DNA from: Streptomyces sp. SCL15-4
GTDB lineage: Bacteria > Actinomycetota > Actinomycetes > Streptomycetales > Streptomycetaceae
DNA length: 64,000 nt
Reading direction: 5' to 3'
NCBI RefSeq assembly: GCF_033366695.1
Contig: NZ_JAOBTQ010000001.1
Coordinates: 248,001 to 312,000 of the forward strand
Part shown: in pieces, positions 16,876-42,947 of the stretch
Numbering within the stretch: position 1 is the stretch's first letter
How the letters are laid out: each line of letters opens with the position of its first letter
Program-made: the position numbers and the translations under genes
The notes under the pieces: generated by a model
Told to the model about the DNA's origin: nothing
Database searches by the model: none
Seen by the model: the letters and a program-made list of their open reading frames with translations, nothing else

Positions 16876-17898
16876 TCAGCCCCAGCAGTTCTCCAGACCG
16901 GAGGCGGTGTCCTTGGACGTGACGCCCGTCCGCGCCTTGTCGGTGATCAGAGTGACGCCGGTGTCGGTGTAACCGGACGCCTTCTTACCGCCCTTGGCAT
17001 ACGTCACGACGGCCTTGACGCCTTCGGCGGCCATCTTCAGCGGGTACTGCTGGGACGTGGCGGCGATCTTGCCGTCCTTGACCGCCCGGGTCCCGGTGCA
17101 GCCTCCGTCGACGGAGACGACCAGGACGTCCTTCTCCTTGCCCTTCGCCTTCAGCGCGGTGTACGCGCCCAGGGCGGCCGGCTCGTTGATGGCGTAGACG
17201 ACGTTGATGCCCGGCTCCTTCTGCAGGCAGTTCTCCATGGCCGTCTGCCCCTTGGCCTGATCGCCGCCGGTGTCCTGGGAACAGACGACGGCGGGGTCGC
17301 CGCCGCCGATGCCGAAGCCCTTGAGGAAACCGTCGTGCCGCTGGACGCCGACGGAGACGCCGGGCGCGAGGTCGAGGGTGGCTATCTTCGCGGCCTTGCC
17401 CTTCATCGCGGCCTTGGCGTATTCGCCGATCAGCTCGCCGGCCTTGAGGTTGTCGGTGGCGAAGAGGGCGTCGGCCGCGCTCCGCGGCTCGGTCGGCGTG
17501 TCCAGGGCGATGACCAGGACGCCCTTGGCGCGGGCCTTCTGGATGGCGGGCACGATCGCCTTGGAGTCGTTCGGGGTGATCAGGATGCCCTTCACCCCGG
17601 CGGCGACCATGTTCTCGATGGCGGTGACCTGACCGGCGTTGTCACCGTCGAACTTGCCGGCGGCGGTGGACAGTTCGGCGCCGTCTTCCTTGGCGGCCTT
17701 CTCCGCGCCCTCCTTCATCTTCACGAAGAACGGGTTGGTGTCGGTCTTGGTGATCAGACCGACCTTCACACTCCCCGAACCGGAACGCGCGGAACCGGAT
17801 CCGGAGCCCGATCCGCAGGCCGTCAGGGCGAGGGCCGCGACGGTTGCGCAGGCGGCGGCTCCGAGGAGGGAAGCGGTCGGACGAGTGGTGCGGGACAT
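16876..17898 (-). CDS. Sugar-binding lipoprotein of the ABC importer (FrcB-like)
   Basis: 340 residues. The N-terminus is a lipoprotein signal: Arg after the first residues, a hydrophobic stretch and the lipobox LTAC with the lipidated Cys near residue 28, followed by a Gly/Ser linker. The rest is a type I periplasmic-binding-protein fold (VGLITKTDTNPFFVKMKEGA; GVKGILITPNDSKAIVPAI; VLVIALDTPTEPRSAADALF), closest in style to fructose/ribose-binding proteins. It is anchored outside the cell and passes sugar to the permease. CAGGAGA lies 9 bases upstream of the ATG. It is the first gene of the transporter-LacI operon, divergent from the kinase gene, with paired operators between them. Confidence 0.87.
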   Translation of the reverse strand: MSRTTRPTASLLGAAACATVAALALTACGSGSGSGSARSGSGSVKVGLITKTDTNPFFVKMKEGAEKAAKEDGAELSTAAGKFDGDNAGQVTAIENMVAAGVKGILITPNDSKAIVPAIQKARAKGVLVIALDTPTEPRSAADALFATDNLKAGELIGEYAKAAMKGKAAKIATLDLAPGVSVGVQRHDGFLKGFGIGGGDPAVVCSQDTGGDQAKGQTAMENCLQKEPGINVVYAINEPAALGAYTALKAKGKEKDVLVVSVDGGCTGTRAVKDGKIAATSQQYPLKMAAEGVKAVVTYAKGGKKASGYTDTGVTLITDKARTGVTSKDTASGLENCWG

Positions 17899-17957
17899 GA
17901 ACGTCTCCTGCGGGATCGCGAGTGGTGCGGTCGGTATCCGGGTGTGCCGACCCTGAT

Positions 17958-17987
17958 TGTCATCGTTGACTTATGTCATCGTTGACA
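17958..17987. promoter_or_regulatory. Tandem LacI operator pair between transporter operon and kinase
   Basis: TGTCATCGTTGAC (17958-17970) and TGTCATCGTTGACA (17974-17987), 16 bp apart centre to centre. Each is an imperfect palindrome around CG, the usual shape of LacI-family operators. The pair lies 59 bases before the binding-protein start on one side and 155 bases before the kinase start on the other. TTGACT (17966-17971) and TTGACA (17982-17987) look like -35 hexamers buried in the sites, so binding would exclude RNA polymerase. The same motif and the same 16-bp spacing recur at 19185-19214. Confidence 0.75.
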
Positions 17988-18141
17988 CTGCCTGGCGAGG
18001 ATGATGGACTCCGCATCCCGGCAACGTCAATGCCTTGCCGCCGTCACAAATCGGCAACGTCCGCCGACGGCGATCCGAGGTCCGGCAGCAGCCGTAGAGC
18101 GTTTCATCCGATTTCCCCCTTCTCGTAGAGGAGAGCGGTCC

Positions 18142-19104
18142 ATGAGTCCACGTGAGATCACCGTCCTGGGAGAGTGCGTCGCGGACGCGTTCGCCGAACC
18201 GGCGGGCAGCGCGAGTGAACTCGCCCTGCGCGTGCTGCCCGGGGGCGGGCCCGCCAACACGGCCGTGGCGCTGGCCCGGTTGGGCACTCCGGCCCGCTTT
18301 CTCGCGCGCTTGTCCGGTGACGTGTTCGGCCGCCTGTTCCGGGCTCACCTGGAGGCGTCCGGGGTCGACCTGTCGCACGCGGTTCCGGCCGCCGAGCCCA
18401 GCACGCTGGCCGTGGCGGAACTGGACGGCCAGGGCCAAGCGGCGTTCTCCTTCCACGCGCGGAACACGGCTGACTGGCAGTGGAGCACAGCGGAACTCGC
18501 CGGGGTCGACCTGTCCGGCACCTCATGTGTGCACACCGGCTCGCTGGCTCTGGTGCGCGAGCCCGGCGCGGCCGCGGTGGAGGAGTTCCTGGCGACGGCC
18601 GCCCCCCTGACCACCATCAGCATCGACCCCAACGTCCGGCCGCTGCTGGTGCGCCCGGAGGTCTACCGCGCCCGACTGAAGGACTGGTGCGCCCTCACGG
18701 ACGTACTGCGGCTGAGCGAGGAGGACCTGGGCCTCCTCCTGCCGGACACCCCGCCCGAGCGGGCGTGTGACATCTGGCACGCCGCGGGCGCGCGGCTCGT
18801 CGTGATCACGCGGGGAGCCCACGGTGTCCTGATCTCGCTCGACGGCGAACGGGCGCGGATCCCCGCGGTGGCGACGCGGGTCGTCGACACCGTCGGTGCC
18901 GGGGACTCCTTCACCGCCGGTTTGCTGCACCGTCTCGGCGCCCGCGGGCTCCTCGGCGGCCGGCTCACCGGTCTGCGTCTCGCCGACGTCACCGACGCCT
19001 GCCGGTTCGCCACCCGGGTCGCTGCCCTGACCTGCTCGGTCGCCGGGCCGAATCCGCCGTGGCACCACCAGGTGGCAGAGTTCGCGACCGCCGTCGGCGC
19101 CTGA
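18142..19104 (+). CDS. PfkB-family sugar kinase, probable fructokinase
   Basis: 320 residues from the ATG at 18142 (GTAGAGGAGAG upstream); the frame is open from 18001 but the extension does not fit the family. Ribokinase/PfkB motifs are present: PGGGPANTAVALARLG near residues 33-48 and the C-terminal anion-hole motif DTVGAGDSFTAGLL with the catalytic Asp. It should phosphorylate an incoming ketose with ATP in the cytoplasm. Divergent location from a fructose-type ABC importer and the GH32 remnant downstream point to fructose as substrate. It is probably under the same LacI control through the operator pair upstream. Confidence 0.85.
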   Translation: MSPREITVLGECVADAFAEPAGSASELALRVLPGGGPANTAVALARLGTPARFLARLSGDVFGRLFRAHLEASGVDLSHAVPAAEPSTLAVAELDGQGQAAFSFHARNTADWQWSTAELAGVDLSGTSCVHTGSLALVREPGAAAVEEFLATAAPLTTISIDPNVRPLLVRPEVYRARLKDWCALTDVLRLSEEDLGLLLPDTPPERACDIWHAAGARLVVITRGAHGVLISLDGERARIPAVATRVVDTVGAGDSFTAGLLHRLGARGLLGGRLTGLRLADVTDACRFATRVAALTCSVAGPNPPWHHQVAEFATAVGA

Positions 19105-19113
19105 CGCGCCGTA

Positions 19114-19138
19114 CGGACGGCTCCCCGGATTCCGTCCG
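19114..19138 (+). terminator. Hairpin after the kinase gene
   Basis: CGGACGG (19114-19120) and CCGTCCG (19132-19138) form a perfect 7-bp stem with an 11-base loop, ten bases after the kinase TGA. There is no T-run, which is common for actinobacterial terminators. Position between two transcription units supports the call. Confidence 0.45.
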
Positions 19139-19184
19139 GACTGTTGACGTGCCGACCGGAGCCCCCACATCATCAGGGCCTCGA

Positions 19185-19214
19185 TGTCATCGATGACACA
19201 CGTCATCGATGACA
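19185..19214. promoter_or_regulatory. Tandem LacI operator pair in front of the levanase remnant
   Basis: TGTCATCGATGACA (19185-19198) is a perfect 14-bp palindrome; CGTCATCGATGACA (19201-19214) repeats it with one end base changed. Centres are 16 bp apart, exactly as in the pair at 17958-17987. The sites precede the signal-peptide start at 19322 by about 110 bases. They show that the levanase gene belonged to the LacI regulon. Confidence 0.75.
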
Positions 19215-19321
19215 TCCTGCCGACGCCGTGGACGACGGCATTCGGCAGGGACCGATCCCGGCTCCGTCCGTACCGCCGGAAGGCCCCGGCGCGTCGACGG
19301 CCCCAGCACAGGAGACCGCAC

Positions 19322-19979
19322 ATGACCTCCGCAGCATCCCGGCCTGCCCGCGCGAAGTTGCTCGCCGCGGTGGCGGCCGTCTGCGCGCTGTCCGCTGCCC
19401 CGCTCGCCCCGCAGGCCGCAGCCTCCGACGTGCCGCCCTGCCCTGCGCACCGTCGACGGGAAGATCCGGCTGACCGGCAAGCCGGTGGAAAGCCTGACGT
19501 CCCTGCGGAAGAACCCCCCGGCGTCCGTGGACCAGGTCACCGTCAGGAACACCTCCCAGCCCCTGATCGGCTCGGCGGCCAAGGGCCAGACGCTCGATAT
19601 CGACGCGGCCTTCTCGCTCCAGGACGCCGACCGGTTCGGCCTGAAGGTGCGCGCCGGCGCCGGCGGAGAAGAGACGGTCATCGGCTACGACACCACCACG
19701 AAGGCGCTGTACGTCGACCGCACCCGCTCCGGCGCCGTGGACTTCGACAGCACCTTTCCCGGAATCCAGACAGCACCGCTGAAGGCCGAGAACGGCAAGG
19801 TGAGGCTGCGGATCCTGGTCGACCGGTCGTCCGTCGAGGTCTTCGGCGGCAAGGGAGAGGCGGTGATCACCGACCAGATCTTCCCCGACCCCGCCGGCCA
19901 GGACGTAGAGATCTTCGCCGAGAACGGCTCCGTGCGGCTGGACCAGGCCCGGGTCTGGCACCTCGACTCCGCCCACTGA
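19322..19979 (+). pseudogene. GH32 levanase/fructanase, internally deleted and frameshifted
   Basis: An ATG at 19322 opens a typical secretion signal of about 38 residues (MTSAASRPARAKLL, hydrophobic core, PQAAASD). About ten codons later the frame becomes senseless. In another frame, from about 19440 to the TGA at 19977-19979, lies the C-terminal beta-sandwich of glycoside hydrolase family 32 (RTVDGKIRLTGKPVESL; VRLRILVDRSSVEVFGGKGE; VWHLDSAH). The five-bladed propeller catalytic domain (about 330-450 residues, with the three acidic residues) is missing. So a secreted levanase gene lost its centre in one deletion that also changed frame. The neighbouring operators and transporter remain intact. 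A short GH32-C protein from an internal start is possible but unlikely to be useful. Confidence 0.8.
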
Positions 19980-19993
19980 AAGGACACGCGACC

Positions 19994-20287
19994 GTGAAGA
20001 AGACCCTGTTCGCCGAATTCACCGCCCGAGAGGGAGCCGAGCACGAGGTGTCCCGCCTGATCCGCGACTACGCCGCAAAGGTGCGAGAAGAACCGGGCAA
20101 CCTCGCCTTCGATGTCTACACCAAGGCATCCAGCCCGCGCGCCTTCTGGATCTTCGAGGTGTACGAGGACGAGGACGCCTTCCAAGCCCACCTGCGGGCT
20201 CCGTACGGCGGCCCCTTCAACACCGCGCTCTCCCCGCTGATCGAGGAGGACGCCTCTGTGCTGACATTCCTCGACCCCGCGGCCTGA
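19994..20287 (+). CDS. Antibiotic biosynthesis monooxygenase (ABM) domain protein
   Basis: 97 residues from a GTG at 19994, with AAAGGA overlapping the end of the levanase remnant 10 bases upstream. The single ABM/dimeric alpha-beta barrel domain is shown by LFAEFTAREGAEHEV at the start, the central EEPGNLAFDVY, and FEVYEDEDAFQAHLRAP. Members include YgiN-type quinol monooxygenases and many small proteins of unknown role that dimerise in the cytoplasm. The gene is probably cotranscribed with the levanase remnant, 14 bases downstream of it, and so may sit under LacI control. I see no direct link to sugar use. Confidence 0.8.
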   Translation: MKKTLFAEFTAREGAEHEVSRLIRDYAAKVREEPGNLAFDVYTKASSPRAFWIFEVYEDEDAFQAHLRAPYGGPFNTALSPLIEEDASVLTFLDPAA

Positions 20288-20303
20288 GCCCCGGCCGGAC
20301 ACG

Positions 20304-20490
20304 CTGAAGGTCGCCGGCTGCCTGGTCACGAACCAGGTCCGCGCCTGCTACCTGCTCGGCGCGTTCGGTTTGGTCCTCAACGCCATCGTGCTCCGGACGA
20401 CGAAGTACATCGACGCCGTCGCCCAGTTCCAGGCCGAGAGCCACGAAATCCGCGAGGAGGACGTCGCGCGCCGGAAGCGGACGAGGAGGA
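20304..20490 (+). pseudogene. Tn3-family transposase, C-terminal remnant
   Basis: One frame encodes FGLVLNAIVLRTTKYIDA followed by ESHEIREEDVARR. This is the conserved tail of Tn3-family transposases, whose usual form is LGLVLNA(V/I)VLW(N/T)TRY…. Only about 60 residues of a roughly 1000-residue protein remain, with no start and no inverted repeats that I can see. It lies directly after the ABM gene and before the 3' end of the MFS gene, so it marks an old insertion or recombination point at the edge of the PKS cluster. Confidence 0.7.
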
Positions 20491-20503
20491 CGGCTTCTGA
20501 CGC

Positions 20504-21730
20504 CTACTCGCCGGTCATCCCGTGGCTTCCGCCGGCAACGCCTGGCTGCGGCCGGGTCCGCATGCCCCAGCGGGCCAGAGATGGGCCGACAGCGCCCAGT
20601 GCCGCGAAGAACAGCGCCAGCAGCAGCCAGCCTGTCGTGCCGAGTCCGAGCACCACGGTGGTGAGGATCGCGGGAGCGAGAGCCTGGCCCGCGCCGAAGC
20701 CGAGGCCGAGGACGCCTTGGTACTGGCCCTGGGCGTGGTCGGGGGCGAGACCGAAGCCCAGGGCGAAGCCCGCCGACGACTCCCAGACCTCTCCCAGGCT
20801 GTGGACGAAGATCGCGGCCAGGACCAGTACTGCCGCGGCCCGGACCGGGATGTACGCCGCCAGCGCCATCATCGGGCAGCTGACGAGGAAGAGCAGCCCA
20901 GCCGTGCGAAACGCCCGGCCGCCGTCGTGCGGGGTCTCGATACGCGAGCCGATCCTGGTCTGCGTCAGCACACAGAAGAGGGAGTTGACGGCGAACAGCG
21001 CGGCCACCGTCCAGCGCGGCGCTTCGGTGTGTTCCGAGATCCAGATCGGCAGGAGCAGCGAGACCACCTGGTACTGCAGTCCCATGGCCCCGTAGAGGGC
21101 GGTGAACGCCAGGAAGGGACGGTCCGCGAAGACGAGCCGGCGCCGCTGCCGCGGTGGCGCTGCCAGCACCGGATAGCGAGGCAGCAGGAGCAGCAGCACC
21201 GCGCACAGGGCGAAGCTCGCCGCGTTGCCGAGGATCAGCGTGACGTAGGCGCCACGGGTGTCCGCGGCCAGCGCCGGCCCCGCACCCACCGTTCCCAGGA
21301 CGACGCCCAGGTTGACGTACGTGCGCAGCTTGGCACGGAACAGGGCCGGGCGCTCACCGCCGACCCGGACCACCAGCGCGCCCCACGCCGCCCCGCCGGC
21401 CGCCGCGGCGATCTGGTCGGCCGTCGCGATGACCGTGAGCGCGGTCCAGCTCTCGACGAGGACGAGGGCCGCCATCGACACCGCCTGGAGCGCGAGAGCC
21501 GACATCATGACCGTGCGCGCGCCTCGCCGGTCGGCGAGATGCCCGCCCGGTATGCCCGCGCACAAGCCGGCCGCTGCGGCGATGGTGAGCGCGGCGCCGA
21601 CCTGCGCTGCGGACAGACCCACGACCAAGGTGAAATAGAGCGCCGACGCCGCATTGAACAGACCATTGCCGACCCGGTTGACGAAACTGGCGGCGATCAG
21701 CACGCGCTCCGGCCTGCTGTCCCCTGCCAT
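20504..21730 (-). CDS. MFS transporter, possible polyketide exporter
   Basis: 408 residues from the ATG at 21730 (AGGCAGG directly upstream); an upstream in-frame start at 21766 adds 12 residues rich in Arg and Gly. Twelve hydrophobic helices can be traced. Motif A of the major facilitator superfamily is in the loop after TM2 (GIPGGHLADRRGAR). DHA1-like drug or sugar efflux proteins look like this. It reads in the same direction as the PKS operon, 430 bases after the glycosyltransferase end, and could export the glycosylated polyketide. It lies between two transposase remnants, so it may instead be a later arrival. No regulator gene adjoins it. Confidence 0.82.
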   Translation of the reverse strand: MAGDSRPERVLIAASFVNRVGNGLFNAASALYFTLVVGLSAAQVGAALTIAAAAGLCAGIPGGHLADRRGARTVMMSALALQAVSMAALVLVESWTALTVIATADQIAAAAGGAAWGALVVRVGGERPALFRAKLRTYVNLGVVLGTVGAGPALAADTRGAYVTLILGNAASFALCAVLLLLLPRYPVLAAPPRQRRRLVFADRPFLAFTALYGAMGLQYQVVSLLLPIWISEHTEAPRWTVAALFAVNSLFCVLTQTRIGSRIETPHDGGRAFRTAGLLFLVSCPMMALAAYIPVRAAAVLVLAAIFVHSLGEVWESSAGFALGFGLAPDHAQGQYQGVLGLGFGAGQALAPAILTTVVLGLGTTGWLLLALFFAALGAVGPSLARWGMRTRPQPGVAGGSHGMTGE

Positions 21731-21860
21731 CCTGCCTGTTCGGCCTGCCAAGCCGCGCCTGCACACGGACGGCAGGCTAACAGCGGTCGCCGATCCGGCA
21801 GCAGTCGTACCGAGATCGCGTGCCCTGGCTTCGCCACGGGCACACCCCAGGCCGCCGATC
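21731..21860. other. Upstream region of the MFS gene
   Basis: Contains the ribosome binding site of the MFS gene and, near 21770-21860, sequence leading into the IS1380-like remnant. No clear promoter or operator was recognised. Confidence 0.35.
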
Positions 21861-22140
21861 GCCGAGTTCGAGCCCCGTCAACGGCTGCGAGTCCGGGCCG
21901 AGGACCGCGTCCGCGCGGCCCGGGCCACCGACCCGGGCAACCTGTCCCCGCACCGTACGGCCCAGGACCGGATCCGGCTGGAGATCGCGCGGATCGCTCT
22001 CGACCTGCCGGCCTGGATGCCGGTGCTCGCCCTGACCGGCAAGGCCGGGTGCCGGAAGCACCGCCGCCTGCGGCGCCGCCTGTCCGGCACGGTTGGACAG
22101 CTCGTGGAGATCCACCGGGCGGGGTACGGGTGCGGACTGC
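21861..22140 (+). pseudogene. IS1380-family transposase, C-terminal remnant
   Basis: The frame beginning at 21861 gives AEFEPRQRLRVRAEDRVRAA, then IRLEIARIALDLPAWMPVLAL and the Arg-rich HRRLRRRLSGTVGQLV. This is the conserved end of IS1380-type transposases: the ELRHRRRARCEDRIR block, the EI..ALDLLAW hydrophobic block and the RLRLRL tail. The start, the catalytic domain and the terminal repeats are missing. It opposes the glycosyltransferase gene, ending 18 bases from that gene's stop codon. Together with the Tn3 remnant it brackets the MFS gene at the cluster boundary. Confidence 0.65.
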
Positions 22141-22157
22141 CCGGTGGAGTCCGGCCG

Positions 22158-23321
22158 CTATCGCGTCAGCAGCTCCTCCAGGACGTCCGCCGCTTTCGGC
22201 GCGCCGCCCGCCCCGCGCACGATCCGGCTCAGGGCCGCCGCCCGGGGGCGGCAGGACCGGACGTCCTGGACGGCGTCGCGCAGGCCCCGCACGGTCGGCT
22301 CGGCGAGCGTCCTGCCGACCCGCAGTTCCTCCGCCCGCCGGGCGATCGCCCGCTGTTCCGGGATCTGCGGCACCGCCACGAAGGGCACTCCGTGGTAGAG
22401 AGACTCCATCGCCGAGTTCATCCCGGCGTGGCTCAGGAACACCTCGGTGTGCCGCAGCACCGCCACCTGCGGCACGTGCGCGTGCACCTCGACGTTCGCC
22501 GGGATCGGGCCCAGCGTCTCCTGGTCCAGCCCGCCCACCGCCATGACGACCTGCCAGTCGCTGTCCCCGAACGCCTCGATGCAGGTCCGGTAGAACTCCG
22601 GCCGGTCGTTGAAGACGGTTCCCAGTGATATCAGCAGCACCGGGGCCCGCGACCGGGGGCTCCACTCCTCGGCGGTCTGCCGGCCGCTCAGCGACGGCCC
22701 GACGAAGTGGAAGCGCTCGTCGAAGGTCTGTCCCGACATCTGGAACTCGCGGGGGATGAACACCAGGCTCGTCGGGGCCACGTAGCCGAACATCAGGTTC
22801 GGGTCGTCGAGGAAGGTGTGGCCCTGCGCGAACTTCCCCATGTCCTGGATCGCGGCCACCAGCCGTGGGTTGGTGTGGTCGAAGTCGGCTGGTAAGTACA
22901 CCTGCGCCGCCGAGAAGGACTCGTTCTCCGCGAAGGTCGGCACCAGGGAGATCTCCCGCGCCCCGAGCAGGTTCGCCAGCATCCTCCCGGTGAAGGTCAC
23001 CGAGTCGTAGCACACCGCGTCCGGCGGGTCGGCCGAGAAGTGCTCGGCCAGGACCGGGAAGGAGGCACGCGCGTCGTCGAGGTAGTACTCCATCGTCACG
23101 GCGAGCTGTTCCGCCGTGAACTCGCCCCGCGCCGCCAGGTCGGGCGGCAGCTGCGAGGGCAGGGTCACCGGCGACGCCCCGGCGGCGACGGGGCCGTCCA
23201 TGGTGGCCGGTCCCGTGGCGTAGCTGACCCGGTGACCGCGCCGGGCCAGCTCTTCGACCAGCGGCAGGGTCGGGTTCACATGCCCGGACGCGGGCGCGCT
23301 CACGAACGCGAAATGGGCCAT
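22158..23321 (-). CDS. Macrolide-type glycosyltransferase (MGT/UGT family, GT1)
   Basis: 387 residues. The N-terminal acceptor domain begins [20 protein letters not shown] with the conserved His. The C-terminal donor domain carries LLISLGTVFN and the nucleotide-sugar signature HVPQVAVLRHTEVFLSHAGMN followed by GVPFVAVPQIPEQ. This is the MGT family, which includes OleD/OleI-like enzymes that glucosylate macrolides as well as aglycone-modifying enzymes. The ATG overlaps the stop of the P450 fusion gene by one base (TGATG), with GGAGGAGGG upstream, so it belongs to the PKS operon. No deoxysugar genes are visible, so it may use a housekeeping sugar such as UDP-glucose or genes outside the window. 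It contains a TTA codon at 22893-22895 (residue 143), a possible bldA control point. Confidence 0.87.
   Translation of the reverse strand: MAHFAFVSAPASGHVNPTLPLVEELARRGHRVSYATGPATMDGPVAAGASPVTLPSQLPPDLAARGEFTAEQLAVTMEYYLDDARASFPVLAEHFSADPPDAVCYDSVTFTGRMLANLLGAREISLVPTFAENESFSAAQVYLPADFDHTNPRLVAAIQDMGKFAQGHTFLDDPNLMFGYVAPTSLVFIPREFQMSGQTFDERFHFVGPSLSGRQTAEEWSPRSRAPVLLISLGTVFNDRPEFYRTCIEAFGDSDWQVVMAVGGLDQETLGPIPANVEVHAHVPQVAVLRHTEVFLSHAGMNSAMESLYHGVPFVAVPQIPEQRAIARRAEELRVGRTLAEPTVRGLRDAVQDVRSCRPRAAALSRIVRGAGGAPKAADVLEELLTR
22893..22895 (-). promoter_or_regulatory. TTA codon in the glycosyltransferase gene
   Basis: In-frame TTA for Leu143 (QVYLPADF). Together with those in the PKS genes it suggests that cluster output depends on bldA tRNA. 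Confidence 0.8.
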
Positions 23322-25569
23322 CAGCCCTCCTCCAGGATGACCGGCAGAGTCTTGTGTCCGTTGGTGAAGAAGGAACCCAGCGGCTCGAGTTCGGACGACG
23401 GGACGGCCAGCCGCAACCGCGGGAACCGGGAGAACAGCGCGGACAGCGCCGTCGTCGCCTCCAGCTTCGCCAGGGGGCTGCCGAGGCAGTAGTGCACGCC
23501 GTGCCCGAAGGTGAGGTGGTCGGCGCGCGACGGCCGGGTGACGGAGAAGTCCTCCGCGTCGGCCCCGTGTTGCGCCGGGTCGCGGCCGGCCGCGCCGTAG
23601 GACAGCAGGATCGCCTCGCCCTTGCGGATCCGCACGCCGTCCACGGAGATGTCCTCCACGGCGTACCGCAGCGGCAGGTTCGGCACCGGCGCCTGCCAGC
23701 GCAGGGTCTCGTCCACCACGTCCTCCCAGGTGCTGCTCCCGGACCGGACCAGGGCGAGCTGGGACGGGTGCGTGGCCAGCGCGTGGACGGCGTGGTCGAG
23801 CAGGTTGACCGTCGTCTCGAAGCCGGCGGAGATGGTCAGCAGCAGGGTGTCCAGCAGTTCCCGCTCGGACAGTCGTGTGCCGTCCGCCTCCCGCGCGGCG
23901 ATCAGGTCGCTGGTCATGTCGTCGCCGGGGTCGCGCCGTTTGGCGGCCACGAGGTCCTTGAGCAGCATGTACAGCTCGCCGGAGGCGGCCTGCACGCCCG
24001 CCGGGTCCGCGTCGAGGCTGAACACCGCGTCCACCAGCCGCCGCAGGTCCGCGCCGGTCTGCGCGGTCACTCCAAACAAGCCGGTGATGACCTGGATCGG
24101 CAGCGGGAACGCGAACCGTGCGCGCAGGTCGACCGCCTGCCCCGGCGGCACCGCGGCCAGGTCGGCGATCAGGCCGGCCGTGATCTCCTCGACGCGCGGC
24201 CGCGTCGCCTCGATACGGCGCGGGGTGAACGCCTTGGCCACCAGGCTGCGCAGCCTGGTGTGGTCGGACCCGTAGGCGGTGAACATGTTCTGCATCGCGA
24301 CCCACATGATCAGCGGCCAGTCCGGCGGGATGTCGCCGTCGCGCCACATGGGCCAGTGCTTGTTCGCGTCCTTGGAGACCTTCGGGTCGAGCAGCAGCTT
24401 CTTCGCCAGGTCGTGCCCGGTGACGGCCCAGGCCGACACGCCGCCGGGCAGTTCGACGCGCGTGGCCGGGCCGCGCTCGCGCAAGGCGGCGGCCTCGCCG
24501 AAGATGTCGCCGCCGGAGGGGTCGATGACATACGCGTCGGCGGGCGGGGCCGGCGCGCGCACCGGCTCGGTGAAGGTGGTGGTCGTACGGGGCTTGGGCG
24601 GCTCGGTGACCTCCAGCAGGGACGCGGTGAACCGCGAGCCCATGCCGAGGCCGATCGACATGATGGTGTCACCGGGCTTGAGGGTCTCGTCGTGCAGCAG
24701 GTGGTCCATGCCGAGCAGCTGGTCGCACGGCCCGACGTGGCCGAGTTCGCGCAGCATCGGCCAGGTGGTGCGGCCCAGGTCGATGCCGAGCGGCTCCAGC
24801 ACGACGACCTCCAGTTGGGCCAGGCCCAGACCGGTGACGACGAACCTGGTGATGTCGGCGACGCTGACGCCGGCCTCCTTGGCGGCCTGCTCGACCGCGG
24901 TGACCAGTGCCCCGCTCATCAGCGTCAGATACGGGGCCAGGCCGGTGACCTCGATCGGCGTACGGTTGCGGTGGCCCTCGGGGTCCGGGATCGTCGGGGT
25001 GGCGAGGACCTCCATCTGGGTCGCGGAGCTGTTGGCGGTCGCGACCAGCCGCGCCCGGCCGCCCTCGCGGTTGAGCACGGCCGCGACCGCGCCGTCGGCC
25101 AGGAAGATCCCGATGGTGGGCTGCCAGCGCTCCCACCGCGGCGGCAGGAACCGGGCGGTGGCCGTGACCAGGGTCGCGGTCGCGGACGGGTCGGCCACCA
25201 GGTGCGCGGCGGCGGACTGCAGCGCGGCCGAGCCGCCGTTGCTGGTGGCCTCGACCTCGTAGACGAGGGCGTGGCCGAGGCCGAGGACGCGCTGCAGGTG
25301 GCAGGAGGACGCCATGTGGTCCTGGTGGTCCATCTGGGCGTAGGCGGCCATGGAGATGTCGGCGCCGCTGAGGCCGGACTCGCGCAGGGCTCCGATCGCC
25401 GCGTGCACGGCCATCGCGTGCTCGGTGACGTCGTCGGAGCGGGTGAACGACACGAAGTCCGACAGCGCGAGCAGCCGCCGCATGGTCTCGGTGTCCGGCA
25501 CGGCCCGCGTCGCGGGCGTCCGGGGCGGCAGATACCGTCCCGTTCCGCCGATGTAGACGTTGTCCCAGA

Positions 25570-25573
<4 letters not shown>
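23321..25573 (-). CDS. Fusion protein: DpsC-like KAS III acyltransferase domain + cytochrome P450
   Basis: 750 residues in one uninterrupted frame. Residues 1-322 have the KAS III (FabH) thiolase fold ([28 protein letters not shown] at the end). The FabH Cys-His-Asn triad is replaced: the nucleophile position is Ser111 ([11 protein letters not shown]), and His279 and Asp284 lie in [11 protein letters not shown]. This Ser-His-Asp set, with five residues between His and Asp, is like that of DpsC from daunorubicin biosynthesis. Residues 323-345 are a Pro/Thr-rich linker. Residues 346-750 are a complete P450: I-helix AGFETT (583-588), Glu622-x-x-Arg625, and heme-ligand Cys696 in [10 protein letters not shown]. 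Its ATG overlaps the PKS stop (ATGA), with AAAGGA upstream, and its stop overlaps the glycosyltransferase start. It presumably tailors the polyketide by oxidation, and by acyl transfer or starter selection. I know of no characterised enzyme with this fusion. Confidence 0.88.
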
Positions 25574-42945
<17,372 letters not shown>

Positions 42946-42947
42946 CG

